Assembly: GCA_949752735.1 (NCBI GenBank)
Contig: OX457038.1
Coordinates: 17,507,081 to 17,571,080, forward strand
Direction: 5' to 3'
Origin: Lumbricus terrestris
Taxonomy: Eukaryota; Annelida; Clitellata; Crassiclitellata; Lumbricidae
DNA: 64,000 nt
Each line of letters opens with the position of its first letter. The stretch's first letter is position 1. The notes under the pieces were generated by a model. That model did not search any database, was not told the DNA's origin, and worked only from the letters and a program-made list of their open reading frames with translations. The translations under genes and the position numbers were made by a program. Of the stretch, positions 45,701-58,900 are shown piece by piece.

Positions 45701-47481
45701 ATATAGGAGGTAAAGGTGTAAAAATAATTAAGAGAAATTTGGTCTTGGCATTCAAGTCCATGCTGATGGGTTATCCAACTGCTCATCATTTCATCCGTGG
45801 ATAAACACTATTTTTAAGCCACAAGCTGATGACTAAGCAGTATGCTGAAATTATAGTTGCGCTTGAGTTCAATTTGGGCATTAGGTTATTGAATTCGTGA
45901 CCGCGCCACATTTGCTCAATACTCCCATATATTTATGCTTGTTACCAGTGACGTCAGAGTTTTTCATTATCGCTAAAGCGGGAATACTACAATCCATGGG
46001 GTGTAAACCATTCTGCTTGGCTAACTAAACTGAAGTTCATCTGATGTTGAACCATAAATGCTGATAGTCTATACAGATGACTATGAAAATCAAATGAACA
46101 CAAGATGCAGATTTGTTAATAATCTTGTCTCTGAAGACATGACACATCAGAAATGTTTGATACACAGAGAGAGTAGCAGGCTACGTATTGTCATTAAAAA
46201 CACCTTTTTGATCTATCTGCCTATCATGCTGTGAAACTTTTGTTCTTGCAGCAATAGCAGAACTACTGCCATCTATCATCAGTCAACTTGGGCCAGATGA
46301 TCTCGCGAGTATTAAAAAACAAATGGTTGCGGCCAGAAAAGATGGTTTGTATTATATGTTACAAAAACTTTCGCACTTTCTTTTTGCACTATAACGACAA
46401 GCTGCATGGCCTTCCCGTTTTACTTTTAGTGCACTCTCATGTTAAAATGTTACTAACACATGCTGTTCGTCCACAACTGCTGTTTTTGCATTTCTTTCGC
46501 AGCAAACCTCGATAATGGAGTCTTTCACTCTCCGCCACTTGTGGCCGTGATAGGCGGTATTACGGTTCTGCCAACTTCCCAGCTAACAGAATTGACATTA
46601 CAGATGTGGAAAATCTAAATAAACTTTCATTTTTCCATTCTGATGTTATTCTAGATTTAATTCTGTTGATTTATAATCTTATTATTGTTGTTTTTAATAA
46701 GTTCTCTGTTATTGAGTAATTTTTACTTTAATCATTTAGAAACCATTTTATTCTATTACACTAAGTATCTGATTGATATGATTGATGCAGCATGCAGCAG
46801 TGGACACTGCTTCATGTTGTTGCTGTTTGAACCTGTTCAGTTCAATTAATGTATTGCAAAATCAAGGCTGCTTAACATAAACATTGCTCAACATCACTTT
46901 TGGAATTCTTTATTGGCCAAACATTGTAAATCTCCAGCAAAATGAAATTGCTGTAATGTAATGTTTGCGGTTGTGCTGTCTTTTAATATATATCCACTGT
47001 TAAGGGTTGTGGTATTAATAAAGTTCTCATGAATGTTTCTTATTTTATATATTGCATATATTTTTATATATTTTATATATTGCATATATTTAAATTTTTA
47101 TATATTTTCTATATTGCAGTTGACTTTGAAGGAATTCGTTCGGAAGAAATTGAGGAACTCGAAGATGATGAAATGCCGAGTATGTTGCTGAATATTCATT
47201 GCTTAGATTATCATTGTGTGTTTGACTCTGGGTGAGTTCACCCTAGGCAAGTTGCCAGTACTTGCCTACCTTAAACACCAAACAGTATAATATGGTAATC
47301 TTTTGTAATCTTAATTGTAGTGTTGTCGAATCTAGTACAATGTAACAGACTAATAGACTGATAACTAAAGAATTAGGATTTAGTCTTGTCATCCAGTTTT
47401 TAATGGTCAAATATCTGTTGTTTGTTTTTGACAGCTCTGGTTGAGAATTTTGACGAACCTTCAAAAGACGAATTAATATAG
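42733..47481 (+). CDS. BTF3: BTF3, beta subunit of the nascent polypeptide-associated complex
   Basis: Exons: 42733-42786, 44370-44483, 45253-45361, 46252-46344, 47120-47179, 47435-47481. Phases agree and give 158 residues, the length of human BTF3L4. The N-terminus [18 protein letters not shown] is followed by the basic ribosome-binding stretch ARRKKKVVH at about residues 21-28. The NAC domain covers about 35-100 ([19 protein letters not shown]). The acidic tail ends [17 protein letters not shown] binds near the ribosome exit tunnel and shields nascent chains, so the protein is expected to be cytosolic and constitutive. It matches the short BTF3L4-type isoform; no longer N-terminus was seen upstream. 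All introns are GT-AG. An upstream untranslated exon may exist because the ATG follows AG at 42731-42732. Confidence 0.96.
42861..43190. repeat. Degenerate tandem array with splice-donor-like motifs in BTF3 intron 1
   Basis: Seven or eight imperfect units of roughly 40-50 bp follow the pattern GGAAAGTAAGTACAAACAGC, then TGTAATGAAAGTTGTTGG. The start of each unit resembles the exon 1 donor (GGCAAAGTAAGTACAG at 42781). Confidence 0.75.
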
Positions 47482-47869
47482 AATGCTAGGAGGACAGCAA
47501 TTGTTTTCTAGAAGTGCACTATTTCTAATCCACCACTGCAGTTGCCTTAAATCGTACTCTTTGTGCGCTTGTGATGATGTTGATGATATGCAACACAATG
47601 CTGAGATTGGAAGATATGCATGTGTGGGTGTGTGTGTGTTTTGCTACTGACATTAATTTTATGGCCTGCTTATTAGTGTGTTGTTGACCTGACCCGTTTT
47701 TATTATTTTTGTGTGGTTTTTGTTTCGTAATGTAGTGATATTCCTGGAGGTAGAAACAGTGTTCAAATAGTTTTGTTTTCAATCATGTGAATTGTGGAAC
47801 AGTCATATCATTCATCATGTGAATGAATAATGCAACTGGTTTCAAACACTGGTTGCTGGTTTTGTTGCT

Positions 47870-47875
47870 AATAAA
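47870..47875 (+). terminator. Candidate poly(A) signal of BTF3
   Basis: An AATAAAATAAA cluster lies about 390 bp downstream of the BTF3 stop codon. Confidence 0.6.
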
Positions 47876-48904
47876 ATAAAGCATAATTTAGATTTTCATA
47901 CTCTTAGTTTATAATTTTCCATGGTGGTCAGAGATTGAAATTATTTCTTGGAAATACGAAAGTGATTTGTGTGTGTGAATCTATATCATTTTTCTCATTA
48001 TGTTTTGACTTTTCGGGTCTCAACTATTGCATGGTCGAATAGCTGGCTAAATGGACAAAAAATGATGCATTTTAAAGGATTCAGTATTAAAATGGTGCCG
48101 ACACAAAGGGAAGTCTTATGCTCTGCAGTGAAGTTATAGAATTATGTCACAGTGAATGATTCATAATTTTATACGGATTCCTAGGTTCTCAAACCTTTTG
48201 AGTTTGGGTTTTCTGACCCATATCAATCGCCTTGATCCACTGCCGTGATCCTCTTCTGTTAGCCAGCTCTGACACATTAAATCTCAAAATTGGTGTTGAT
48301 TTTTGGTTAGTCATCAGCTTAGGACCGTGCCTTGGGCTTATGTCTTGATTGGTTCTCGTCTTTTTCTCCAGCATTGTCACCAGCAGAATTTTAGTATTAG
48401 GGGCAAAAAGCAAATGGTCCTAGTTAGAGTTTTAGCAAGAGCGTGAAAAATGCAAAGCAGGTAATTCATAACATCAATATATTTCATAGAGTCTTCTAAA
48501 TGTAAATTTCTCAGTTTTGCTTTGTGTATCGTCACAGTATAAATAATCTATTATTATTATGATTATTTTATATTGTGATATAGGTCAGGCCACTACTGTC
48601 GTTGTTAAGCCGTATCAGCATCTCTAACATGTATAATAGGTCAGACCAATAGGCTACTATAGGAAGTGGTCTAGTTGTCTGTTTTTGCAGTGTATTGATA
48701 TTCTAGCTCTAGAACCTAATCGACTTATAGGCCTAGGTTTTTGCAAATGTTGGATTGTTGACCAGTGCATTTAGAATATTTGGCCGGAAACTCGGGGCAT
48801 ATCGATTCAGCTTATTGTCAACATGGATGCCGAGTCCCTGACGACTTTGACAATCGACATTTTTAAAGTTGCTACTACATTTGATTTGACTCGTAATCTC
48901 CTAA

Positions 48905-49543
48905 CCCTCTTACCCCGATAGCCCCCCAGCAAGCGGAACGCCCACCCGATGGCCCTGTATATATAATATATACATAATAATTTATATATAAAATATATAT
49001 ATATTATATATATTATATATATATATATAATATATATAATATATATATATAATAAATAATATAAATATATAAAATATATATTATATATATATATTATATA
49101 TTATATATATATATTATATATAAATGTGGGAGTAGAGATAACCACTGGGTATTATATATATAATATGTATATATTATATATATAATATAATATATATAAT
49201 ATATATATATATAATATATATACATATTATATATATATTATATATATATTAGATATATATAATGTATATATATATTATATATATAATATATATATTATAT
49301 ATATTATATTATATATAATATATATAATATATATATATAATATATATATATTATAATATATATATATATATAATGGCCTTATATATATATTTATATATAT
49401 ATATATAAATATATATATAAATATATATATATATATAATAGCCTTACGGGGATACGGTTTATATGTTGAAACCTCTATAGCGGCCTTGCGGGTATTTGTC
49501 AAAGACCACCAAGCCGCTATAGCGGCCATTCGGGGTAAGAGGG
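48905..49543. mobile_element. MITE with CTAA target duplication, filled with TA satellite
   Basis: The terminal inverted repeats are CCCTCTTACCCCGA and (rc) CCCTCTTACCCCGA. A 4-bp duplication CTAA is at 48901-48904 and 49544-49547. The CCCT end and 4-bp TSD are reminiscent of piggyBac-type MITEs (canonical TSD TTAA), but the superfamily is not certain. Bases 48957-49440 are almost entirely TA/ATAT repeats. Short GC-bearing islands (ATGGCC, GGCCTTA, TAGCGGCC) recur on either side. It lies between BTF3 and RPA2. Confidence 0.8.
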
Positions 49544-49965
49544 CTAATTACTAAAGCGCCACTGGAAAGCCAAGCGCGGGGCACCGGCTTATTCACGAGC
49601 GCTGCGTTGAGTTAGGAGGGTTGTCCGTGAGAGTAGTCCGTGGTGGTCCGGGTCGAGTTACCATTTGACAAACATTTTTTTAAACCCTCATCGGAACAAG
49701 CAAAAGTCAAACATAATTTGAGCAAATGGGTCTAAAATCGCCCATACAATTAGTCAAGAACTCTTCATACGCATAATTATAGAAAAATATAGAATCCTTG
49801 ACAATTAGTCTGGTTTTCTGGCTTTTTCAGAAGAAAATCTAGGCTTATTTCTGAAACCTCAGTGGTAACACTGTTGAGCAAGATTAGGCGCTGACTTTTC
49901 AGGTTCTTTTTGGCGGTGTCAATTTTTGTAGTTTGTTGTTGTTTCTTCGAACGTAAAACTCTGCA

Positions 49966-52900
49966 ATGTGGAACCAACAAGGAGGAGGTTAGTTGACTAT
50001 TGTTTCGCGTGAATAAGTCTTCTGATGATGTGCTTGTTATTATGTCGAGTTTCTTAAAGCCGACAATCTGATTGTCGAGTCTGAGCGATATAAGGTGCTG
50101 TAAATTTGCTCATTGAATTGACATATTAAGTGGTAATATTATCCGCACTTCGCGATGTCATGTAGTTAATAATTTGTCAATCAGTCACACGCGACGTGAG
50201 CCTATGTACGGGACTGGAATATGGTCAGTACGCATTTGCTGAGTTGGCAGAATATTCAGACACGCACCGCTTGCAGAAATTTAAACATGTAAACAGTAGA
50301 TATTTTGTTTGAATTACCACTAAAATTGGTTAAACTGTGGGCTAGACTAATCGAACTCGTACTGTAATGTAATGTAAATCTTCAAAAATTTCTTAGCGCT
50401 TCACATGTGTCGAGTTATTATTTTAAATCGCTATATTATCAAATCATGTCCGCAATAGCCAGGCTGCTTTGTCTTTCCAGTGCCGGGTCAGAATCCGGGG
50501 CAGTCAAGCAGATGAGAGTGCAAGCGAAGGAGAGGTGAAATTAGCCGGCAAGATTGAAGGATGTGTGGACTGTTGAAGATCTTTTGCAAGTTTATTCTAG
50601 AGCATAGACAAAGGATCGTTTGCGGAATTTAAGAGGACTGGAGACTGAGATAGACAAAGATATAATGAACGAGCAGACCTAGGAGATTGGATGGTATTCA
50701 GAACTTGCTGGCGATGACATGTTAAGCAACTCTGACCATCGATGCTCATACGAGAATAAGCTTGTAAAAGACTATGAGTGTAAGTAAAGTAGGCATTGCT
50801 TGCAGAAAATTGCCTTAGCTGGTTTAAACGCATATCTTCTGTGGGAATCAATCAATCATAATTTATATAGCGCCCCTTCCAAGGTACCTACTGAGAGATC
50901 AAGCGAAAAGAACAGTCGGCTACAGTTTGTGAAATTGAGAAGAGCTTGGGAGGTGTCGCATAGTCAAGGGAAGTCCATTCCAGGTTGTTGGACCAACCAC
51001 AGAGAACGAACACCTCTGCATTGTTGCAGAGCGAGTGAAAGGAGCGAGTGATATGTCTGATCTGGACATACCTCAAGTGTTCTGTTGGACCTTTTGAATA
51101 CACTATGTCTCTTAGTGTCCCAGTTAATTGGCAGATACTGGGAAATGTGATCTGTGAGTACTCAGATATGAATTGGAATGCACCAGGACTTTTTTTGACT
51201 GAGTTACTTTGGGTTTGACACATTGAAACTGGCATACACGCATGACTTTTGACTGGTCAGTGTTTAAAGTGACAGAAAGAAGTGCCTGTATGCCCCTTAC
51301 CTTTCCCAGTACAGTACTGTGCTGGCCTAATATTTATAAATGACTAGACAGAATTCAGATTTGAAAATAAGTGTGGATGCCATCCATGACCATCCAGTCC
51401 TGAGGCTTAGAATAGCGTAATATATCTTGTTCCTTTATAAAATAACTTTGATTTTTGTTGTGATATATACACCATTTTCATTTATTGTTTTTCAGGCTAT
51501 GGTGATAGCTATGGAGACCAAGGTGGAGGTTATCTTAACACGAGCTCCCAACAGACATCTACACAAAACCAAAAGGTACAATAGTTTCAGAAAGTATTGT
51601 AGGTAGAGCCAGCTCAAGAGCTTGAAGTTAGAGTGAAGTATGGAGTTGTTGGCTGGGTATAATTTGTTAAGTGTGTGTATATAAACCAAATTTGAGGGTG
51701 TATTTCCTGTTTTAGCTTTTGTGCATTGGGCATTGGATTGGTTTACGCTTGTTGTAAATAAAAAGTTAAATTAATTTAGAACTATTGAATTGTTTCTTAG
51801 ATGTTATAAGATCATTTGACGTGATAAAAGTGTTCACTAACTTTACTTTACTTTGATATATTCAGAATGTAGTGTGATTTTAGTGTTTCTGCATTGATTG
51901 AGTAAGAAATTGAAATTTTCTTTCTTAGTCACGACAGAGATCTGAGAACATAATACCTTGCACTGTGGCTCAGATTCTCAAAGCGGAACAAGTAGATGAC
52001 AAGTTTATCAACGACGGAATCAACTTGCACCAGGTGGGTCACCTGGATAACACCTTTATCTGACTGGTATAAGCTGCATATTGGAAGTTTTAATGGCAGA
52101 GCTCTGACATAGAGTAACGAGCAGTTCTACAGCTCTTTTAAGCTCTCCGATTTAAACGCTTTTTAGTGTAAGATATGTTATATTAACTGGATCAGTTATA
52201 GTATTATTGCTTAAGTATATATGAGCACTTGCTGCAACGCACCTTCCAAAGTCTACTCAGAGGTGCTCCCAATTTCAGCACGGACACTGAATCGGAGTTT
52301 CAAGCCGAAGCGCATGAGCAGTTGCGAGTAAAGGACTTGCTTAGGGTCCCTACGCGGTGGCTTGAGTTGGATTTGAACCCGTAATCTTTCGACTCCAAGG
52401 CACCGAACACACCACCGCACCAGCACATGATTGTATGGCGCATCCTACAAGCATTGATTACAGGTGTCATGATGTGATTACGGGTGTTATGATGTGATTA
52501 CAGGTGTTATGATTTGATTACTGGTGTTATGATGTGATTACTGGTGTTATGATGTTGTGTTTTAAGTCTGAACAGTTGGTGTTAAAGATTTTGTGTTAAA
52601 GACTTTTCTTGAGAGAAATGTTTGATAAATTATTGCTGTCTGCAGACTATCACCAAGCTAAAGTTGTTCTGATGCTTAAAATTTAAATAGTGCTCTAGCA
52701 GTGACCATCAGACCGTTTTCATATTTTGTTGAGGTAGATGTAATTTATTATGTCAGGGAAACTTAACTCACACTCAAGCCTTTGCCAATTGATGACTTTG
52801 TTTAACATAGTGGTAAGCTTTAAAGGCAATGCACCATATGCTCAGTTACACTACATTTCTTGTAGTTTGTTGAACCATGTGATGTACAACTTCTTTCTAT

Positions 52901-55900
52901 CAATTGTACTGTAGGTTTATTGTAGTGAAATGCTCCAGTAATAGAATTAACATATCTTTTGCTTTTTTGCATTCATTGCTTGATGGTGTTAGGATGTTTT
53001 AATATGTTAATATATGTAGTCATGCATTTAATGTCATCATGAATATTTCAGTGATGTGTATGCGCGTTGATAGGTTACTCTAGTTGGTCTGGTACGGTCT
53101 GCCAAGGAAAGCTCAACAAATCTCTCGTACGAGATCGACGATATGACCGGTCCGTTTCTAGAAGTCCGACAATTTGTGGACAATGATGTAAGTACCGTAT
53201 TTTCGCGAATATAACACGCGGGTTATACAAAGTTTTACAAACCACGCACCCTACCCGCGTGGTATACTCGGGGGCGTGTTATACAAATTATTTTTTACAC
53301 AGCCAAATTTTCAACCAGATTATTTTCAGGTCATGGTCAAAAACTGCTGTAAAAAGGTGTGTAGGCCTACTTACAATACGGAGGCTTGGACGTCGACGAA
53401 ACGATAGGGCATAAAGTCCGACGTCAGTAGAAGTATTCGTTTATTATCATTATCATAAAAATGTCAGAGCCACTGAAAATCACAATTGAGAATGAAAAAA
53501 ATATTATTTCACCTTAAATATAAAAGTCAAATATTACTGTCTATAAATTGTAATTGTCTATCGTTTTCAATTTTGAATAAATGAATGAACACACGATATT
53601 CTGTATTATCGCTCGCACAGTGCTAGGTATGGATTTCAGAAAATTAGGGCTTTAATTGCTATAGCGCATTATTTTGCGATTTCCAAACAGTCTAGTTAAT
53701 CATCCTTTTCAATGTCATCTGCTGTCTCTTCCACATTAAAAATATAAATATTGTCCACGGCATCCAAAATGAAATACAATTTTCCCAGAATGGCTTGCCA
53801 GTTACCAAATAGTTTCATCCCACATTCTGCGCAGTGGCGGTGAATGCCATCTGTGAACCCGTGTAAAAGTCAAAACTTTCCTGGCTAAACCCACTTTATT
53901 TTCGCCAATTGATATATCAAACAATTATTAATCGCTAGATTTATCGAAACTGGCTTCATTTGAAGTTAATTTCTTCAAGGAAATGGCGAGTTTATACGGG
54001 CATCTATTCCTCCGCAAGGGCCGCCATCTTTGATTTTTTGAATTTGCGTTCGTCAAAGTAACGCGCGTACGTTCCCACTTTAATTATATCTTCCACTTAT
54101 ATATACGCTTAATTATATAGTTTTGACCTAAAAACGTAAAGTTACAAAAATATATTACATTTCTTGGCCAAGAAAAGTCGTTATAAGACAACGCCAATAC
54201 TAGGTTTAAGTGCATAGCACGCGATCCGCGATCGCCATTACGCCATGGCACAATAGTAGGTTACACGCTCATTTAATGTTATATGAAAGTGGGGTTGATT
54301 AAATAAATTCTGGCTTCAATATAACTTAGATTGTCAAAAAATGCTACAATGAGCGCATACTTAAATTCGCTAAAAAAATACTTTTAACAAGATCGCTTTG
54401 CCTCATGAAACCGATTTATGTTGAAGTCTTCCTATCAAATTATTCACTCCATTGCTATAATCTTTAAACGGCGATTACCTTACCTTGTGAAGACTTTACC
54501 AGTGCCAGCAAAGAACCGGAAACAAGGTAATTCGCGCTTACAATAAATCGCTATATTTATATAGTAAATTATATTGAAACTTTCATTTTAGCAGAAACCT
54601 TCCATTTTCTTTTTAAAAAAGATTTTCATCAAACGGATTTTAATTTGCGTTTAATTGAACCAGTTATGACCATACACACGAGTCACATTAGCGTTAGTGT
54701 ACACATTCGAGTACGCAAGTGTAGTTTGACGTACGGAAATGGGTGCGTCTTATAGTCGGGTGCGTGCTATGTAATTCATTTTTTACTGAAATCGCAAAAA
54801 GTAGCGTGTTATATTCGGGTGCGTGTTATACCCGTGTGAGTGTTATATTCGCTAAAATACGGTATTAACATGTGCCAAGCAGACATACTCTAAAAGCATA
54901 TATGCACAGCCAAACAGATGTATTCAACCAGACACACATCCAACCAGACACTGCTAAATAGACACAGTCATTCAGACATCTATCTATTTTGGTTTTGCTC
55001 CGAAATATCTCTGAGATCTCATTTGCTCTTCTCATTCTACAGCTCCCTATGCTCGTTGAACCAGAATGATCTCTTTCTCCTACGATCAAGGACCACTTTG
55101 ACCCAGACTATTCACTTGTATTTTTTTAAACCAACATCCACTTGATGCACCCTCCCCAATAGGGTGGTCCTTATTTTTAAAAGTTTGATTTTGTAACGGG
55201 GCACCCTTTAAGTTGGTTTCTATTGATGAGAAAAAAATTGAGAAAAATTTTGGAGAGAATCTGAGAACATTTAGGGGTCGCTACCAGAGGTTAAAGTTCA
55301 AGGTTAGAATTAATTTGGGCTTCGTGTTCCACTATGTGTAATTTCCATTAATATGCTTTCCAACCATGTTAATCGCTATGATAGAATTTGATAGACAACT
55401 ACTCACATATTTATTAACATCTCAGACATCATGATTGTCACCTACTTACTTATTTTATTGACATTTTTCTATAATGCATTCACAGCCATTGCATCTTTTG
55501 GCGGCAATTTCGCTTCATTTTGTTTTTTTCGTGTAACTTGTATAATTTCGCTATTGTCAAAGAGAACACAAAGTTGGCAATAGGCCTAAGTCTTGACAAT
55601 GCCACGGCGAAAGTGAGTAACAGAAATACAACACTTGTAGGCCTACTTTCTTTCGCACTACAATGTCTTGGCAATGATCCCGCAGAGTTCAATCTCAATT
55701 GGTTTTCAATCCTTAAGCAGTGAATAAAGAATCGGCAAAAAATTTATGAAAACTTGAAAGCCGAATGCCAACCAGGAGTTCCTCTAATAATTCACTGGGA
55801 TGGAAAGTTGTTGGAAGACATCTGCAGACTGCAGTAAAGAAATGGTAGACCGTCTTCATGTCCTCGTTTCTAGAGTGGGTGTCGACCAGCTCCTCGGTTT

Positions 55901-58900
55901 ACAGAAGTTATCATCGGGACAAGAAAATCTTCAGTGTCTGCAGTGTATGAAGCGGTTGTGACTTGGGGCATTACTGATCCAATCAAATCTATGTGTTTCG
56001 ACACCACATCAGAGAACAGTGGACTTAGAAATGGTGCCTGCATCCTGTTAGAACAGAAGCTGGACAAGGATTTGTTGCAGAGTGCATGTCGCTATCACAT
56101 AGGCCTAAATTGGAGGCAGTGGTCATGTTTTCTCTTGGTTCACCAAAGAGTAAGGACATAACGATTTTTCAGCTGCATGGGCTGCACAGAGCGAGGTTGA
56201 TCGGCAAGAACCTTTACAGTGTTAAAATATGTATGTTCAAGAAATAATTCAAGTCAACAAGAAGAGAATAAAGGGTATAGCTGACATCATTCTGCCAGCT
56301 ATATGTCAAAGTCTGGTTTCAAGCACCGTATGCACCATCTATGCTCCTCGACTTGACCTGTAGAGTGAAGATCTTAAGGACATTGACAAAATACAGGGAA
56401 AGAAATAGTGCAGTTGCAGACGTTACAATGAAGAAATGTTTATGTGTCCTTTGGTATCTTTCAGAGGAATTGGTGGCTTTTGCGTTCTTTGATTTATGGA
56501 CCCTATAGGGCTTCCATTTATACCAAGCACCAAATGGTTGCTACTCTGGACAAAACTTGGATCGAACATCCACTACAAAGAAGAACCTTGGAACCTGCTG
56601 TAATAAGCTCAATGCAACTGGTAGATTTTGTCATGGAAAACACGAGATTTTTCAATTTTTCTCCAATAAGACGTTGATATACATGGTCAAACGACGAGAA
56701 CTTCAAGTTAGATTAGGCCACTGCGAGCTAAGTGGAAGCTGTGAATGACATTACAAAGCGTGGAGTGGCACTCATGAACAAGTATAATAAGCTTCAAACA
56801 AATAATGCGGATCAGATGCAGAGTCTGCTATATTGGTTGTGAAGAAATATATACCTATCGTCGCAAAAGACTGATGCAATAATGGAAACATTAACTGGAA
56901 AAAACATTTTTATGTCCGTGTATGCGTTTTGTCCAAAATATTTAGTAAACCAGTCCACAGGCCACTAGTCCACCTCCAGCACGGTGGTGTAGTGGTGGCA
57001 TCGTTGCCTTGAAGCCGGAAGGTTTGAGGTTCAAATCCACCTCAAGTCGCCACGTAGGGACCTTGGGCAAGTCCTTCACTTCGGCGTGAAACTCCGATGC
57101 AGTGTCCGCGCTGTAGTCGGGAGTGCCTCTGAGTAGCGGTTGAGGGCTGGAAGAGGCGCTATAACAAGTGCGCATACAAACAAACGGTCCATTGCCCACC
57201 AGAATTTATTTCAATTTGTGAATTCAACCATACATGTACACAAGTAATAGTATACAATATACAATATTCCATGTTTCACGTGTGTCTTTACATTGATATA
57301 TGTTACGTCCGGTAGCGACCCCTAAAACTCAAAAAAATCTACCAAAATTTTCAGTGTTGATATTTTTTAACCTAAAGGTATAAGTTAGGAGGGTGCCTCG
57401 TTTAAAATTCTCCCAAACATATTTTTACATGGAGCTAAGGACCACACTACTCCCCAACGCAGCACAAAAAGGCACATGGATGGCAGTTGAAATCTGGGGC
57501 CAGTGGCAGTTTGCAGTCTCGGCTAGATTGAAGGACATGGAGCAGACTCGTTGCAACACTGCGCGATTGTTAATAGCAGTCGAATGTTACGTGGCGTACA
57601 AAGTTGCACCTCTCCAACAATCATACTTTCTGACTGCAGTACTTGCCTGATGTCTATTAAGTGATTTATTTTAAGGACAATAAGGTACTCTCCGGTTTCC
57701 TATGCATATCAATTCAGCAGAGCCTATCCTCTGCATGTACTCGGTCTAAATGAATGGCACCATAGTAGACTTCATCTGTCTTAGGTGTTTGAACCACCCA
57801 GCTGCGTGCTCTGTCCGCTGCTATTCCTACTCTACAATGCCGACATGGGAGAGCTTGCCACAAGTCTCGGTCTGTCATCACACTTCTACGCCGATGACAT
57901 GCAGCTCTACACGTCAGAACCTCCATCAACCGTTATATACCATCGGCAGCGAATGGAGCTTGGCATTGAGCTGATTGCTGAGTGGACAATACCAAATAGA
58001 CGACGGCTCAAACCTAAGAAGACGAACCTTCTGCGGTGTGCAACCAGCAGACAGCAGTGCCTTAATAACGACAAAGACACGCTGAGCATCTGCGGGGCTT
58101 CAGTCACGCCTTTTACCTCAGTGCATGATCTCGGTGTTGCGCTGGAGTCCGAATTGTCCACGAAGCGCCATGTTGCTCGGAGGTTCGGCAGTTGTTTTCG
58201 CCAGGTTTGTCTCTGCGGGAGCTGTATCAAGTCTTTGCCTTTCATGGCTGCTAGAACAGCCGCCACTGTTTTAGTCATATCTCAAGTGTGACAGTGGCGC
58301 GCCTGCGTGTCTCTTGGACGGACTTCAGTCGGTGTTTAATGCCGCGGCGAAGCTTATTTGTAATAGGAGGAAATACGATCGCTTTACACCACTCCTATTC
58401 AATGTCCTGCATTGGCTTCCTGTCCCGTTCCATGTTGAGTTCAAGTTCAGCCTGCTGGTATTTAAATCACTTCACGGGATGGCGCCTGAATATATTCACA
58501 ACCACTGCTTCGAAACTCATTCATCTGCGTCCGGGTTGCAACTTAATTTTCTTAATACAAAGTCATTGCTTGATGGACGGCTGCTGAAAGCTGTTGTTTA
58601 CAATGATTTACATGTCCTGCAAAGTTTGTTTCTTTCCATAGTTCACTGTCCTTTTTACCTGCTCTACATGCTGCGTTATTTTAAATTCTCTGATGAAGTT
58701 GACACTAACTATTATACATAGATGACTTTATGGATGATAATCAATTCACCTTTATTGTCACTGATTGCGGTTTATTATTTAAGTTATAATAAACGAAGAT
58801 ATACACATGAAGGATGAGTACACGCTTTGGTGATCGTGCATTCCCGACTGATGGTCCGTTATGCTGGAGCAGTCTTCCACCAGACATCAGATTGACCGCT

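Larger units (their letters stand above)
55160..57449. mobile_element. DNA transposon with decayed transposase-like gene
   Basis: The left end reads TAGGGTGGTCCTTA and the right end (rc) TAGTGTGGTCCTTA. Further matched blocks inside both ends are GGGGCACCCT at 55199 (GAGGCACCCT on the right, rc) and AGGGGTCGCTACC at about 55274 and, inverted, near 57310. The inverted repeats are therefore about 130-150 bp and diverged. TA may be the target duplication. The interior carries the gene remnant at 55500-56910 and a later SINE at 56979. Confidence 0.8.

Noticed and set aside
57907..58278. Minus-strand 123-codon frame
   Set aside because: Antisense to the reverse transcriptase remnant, which has clear LINE motifs.
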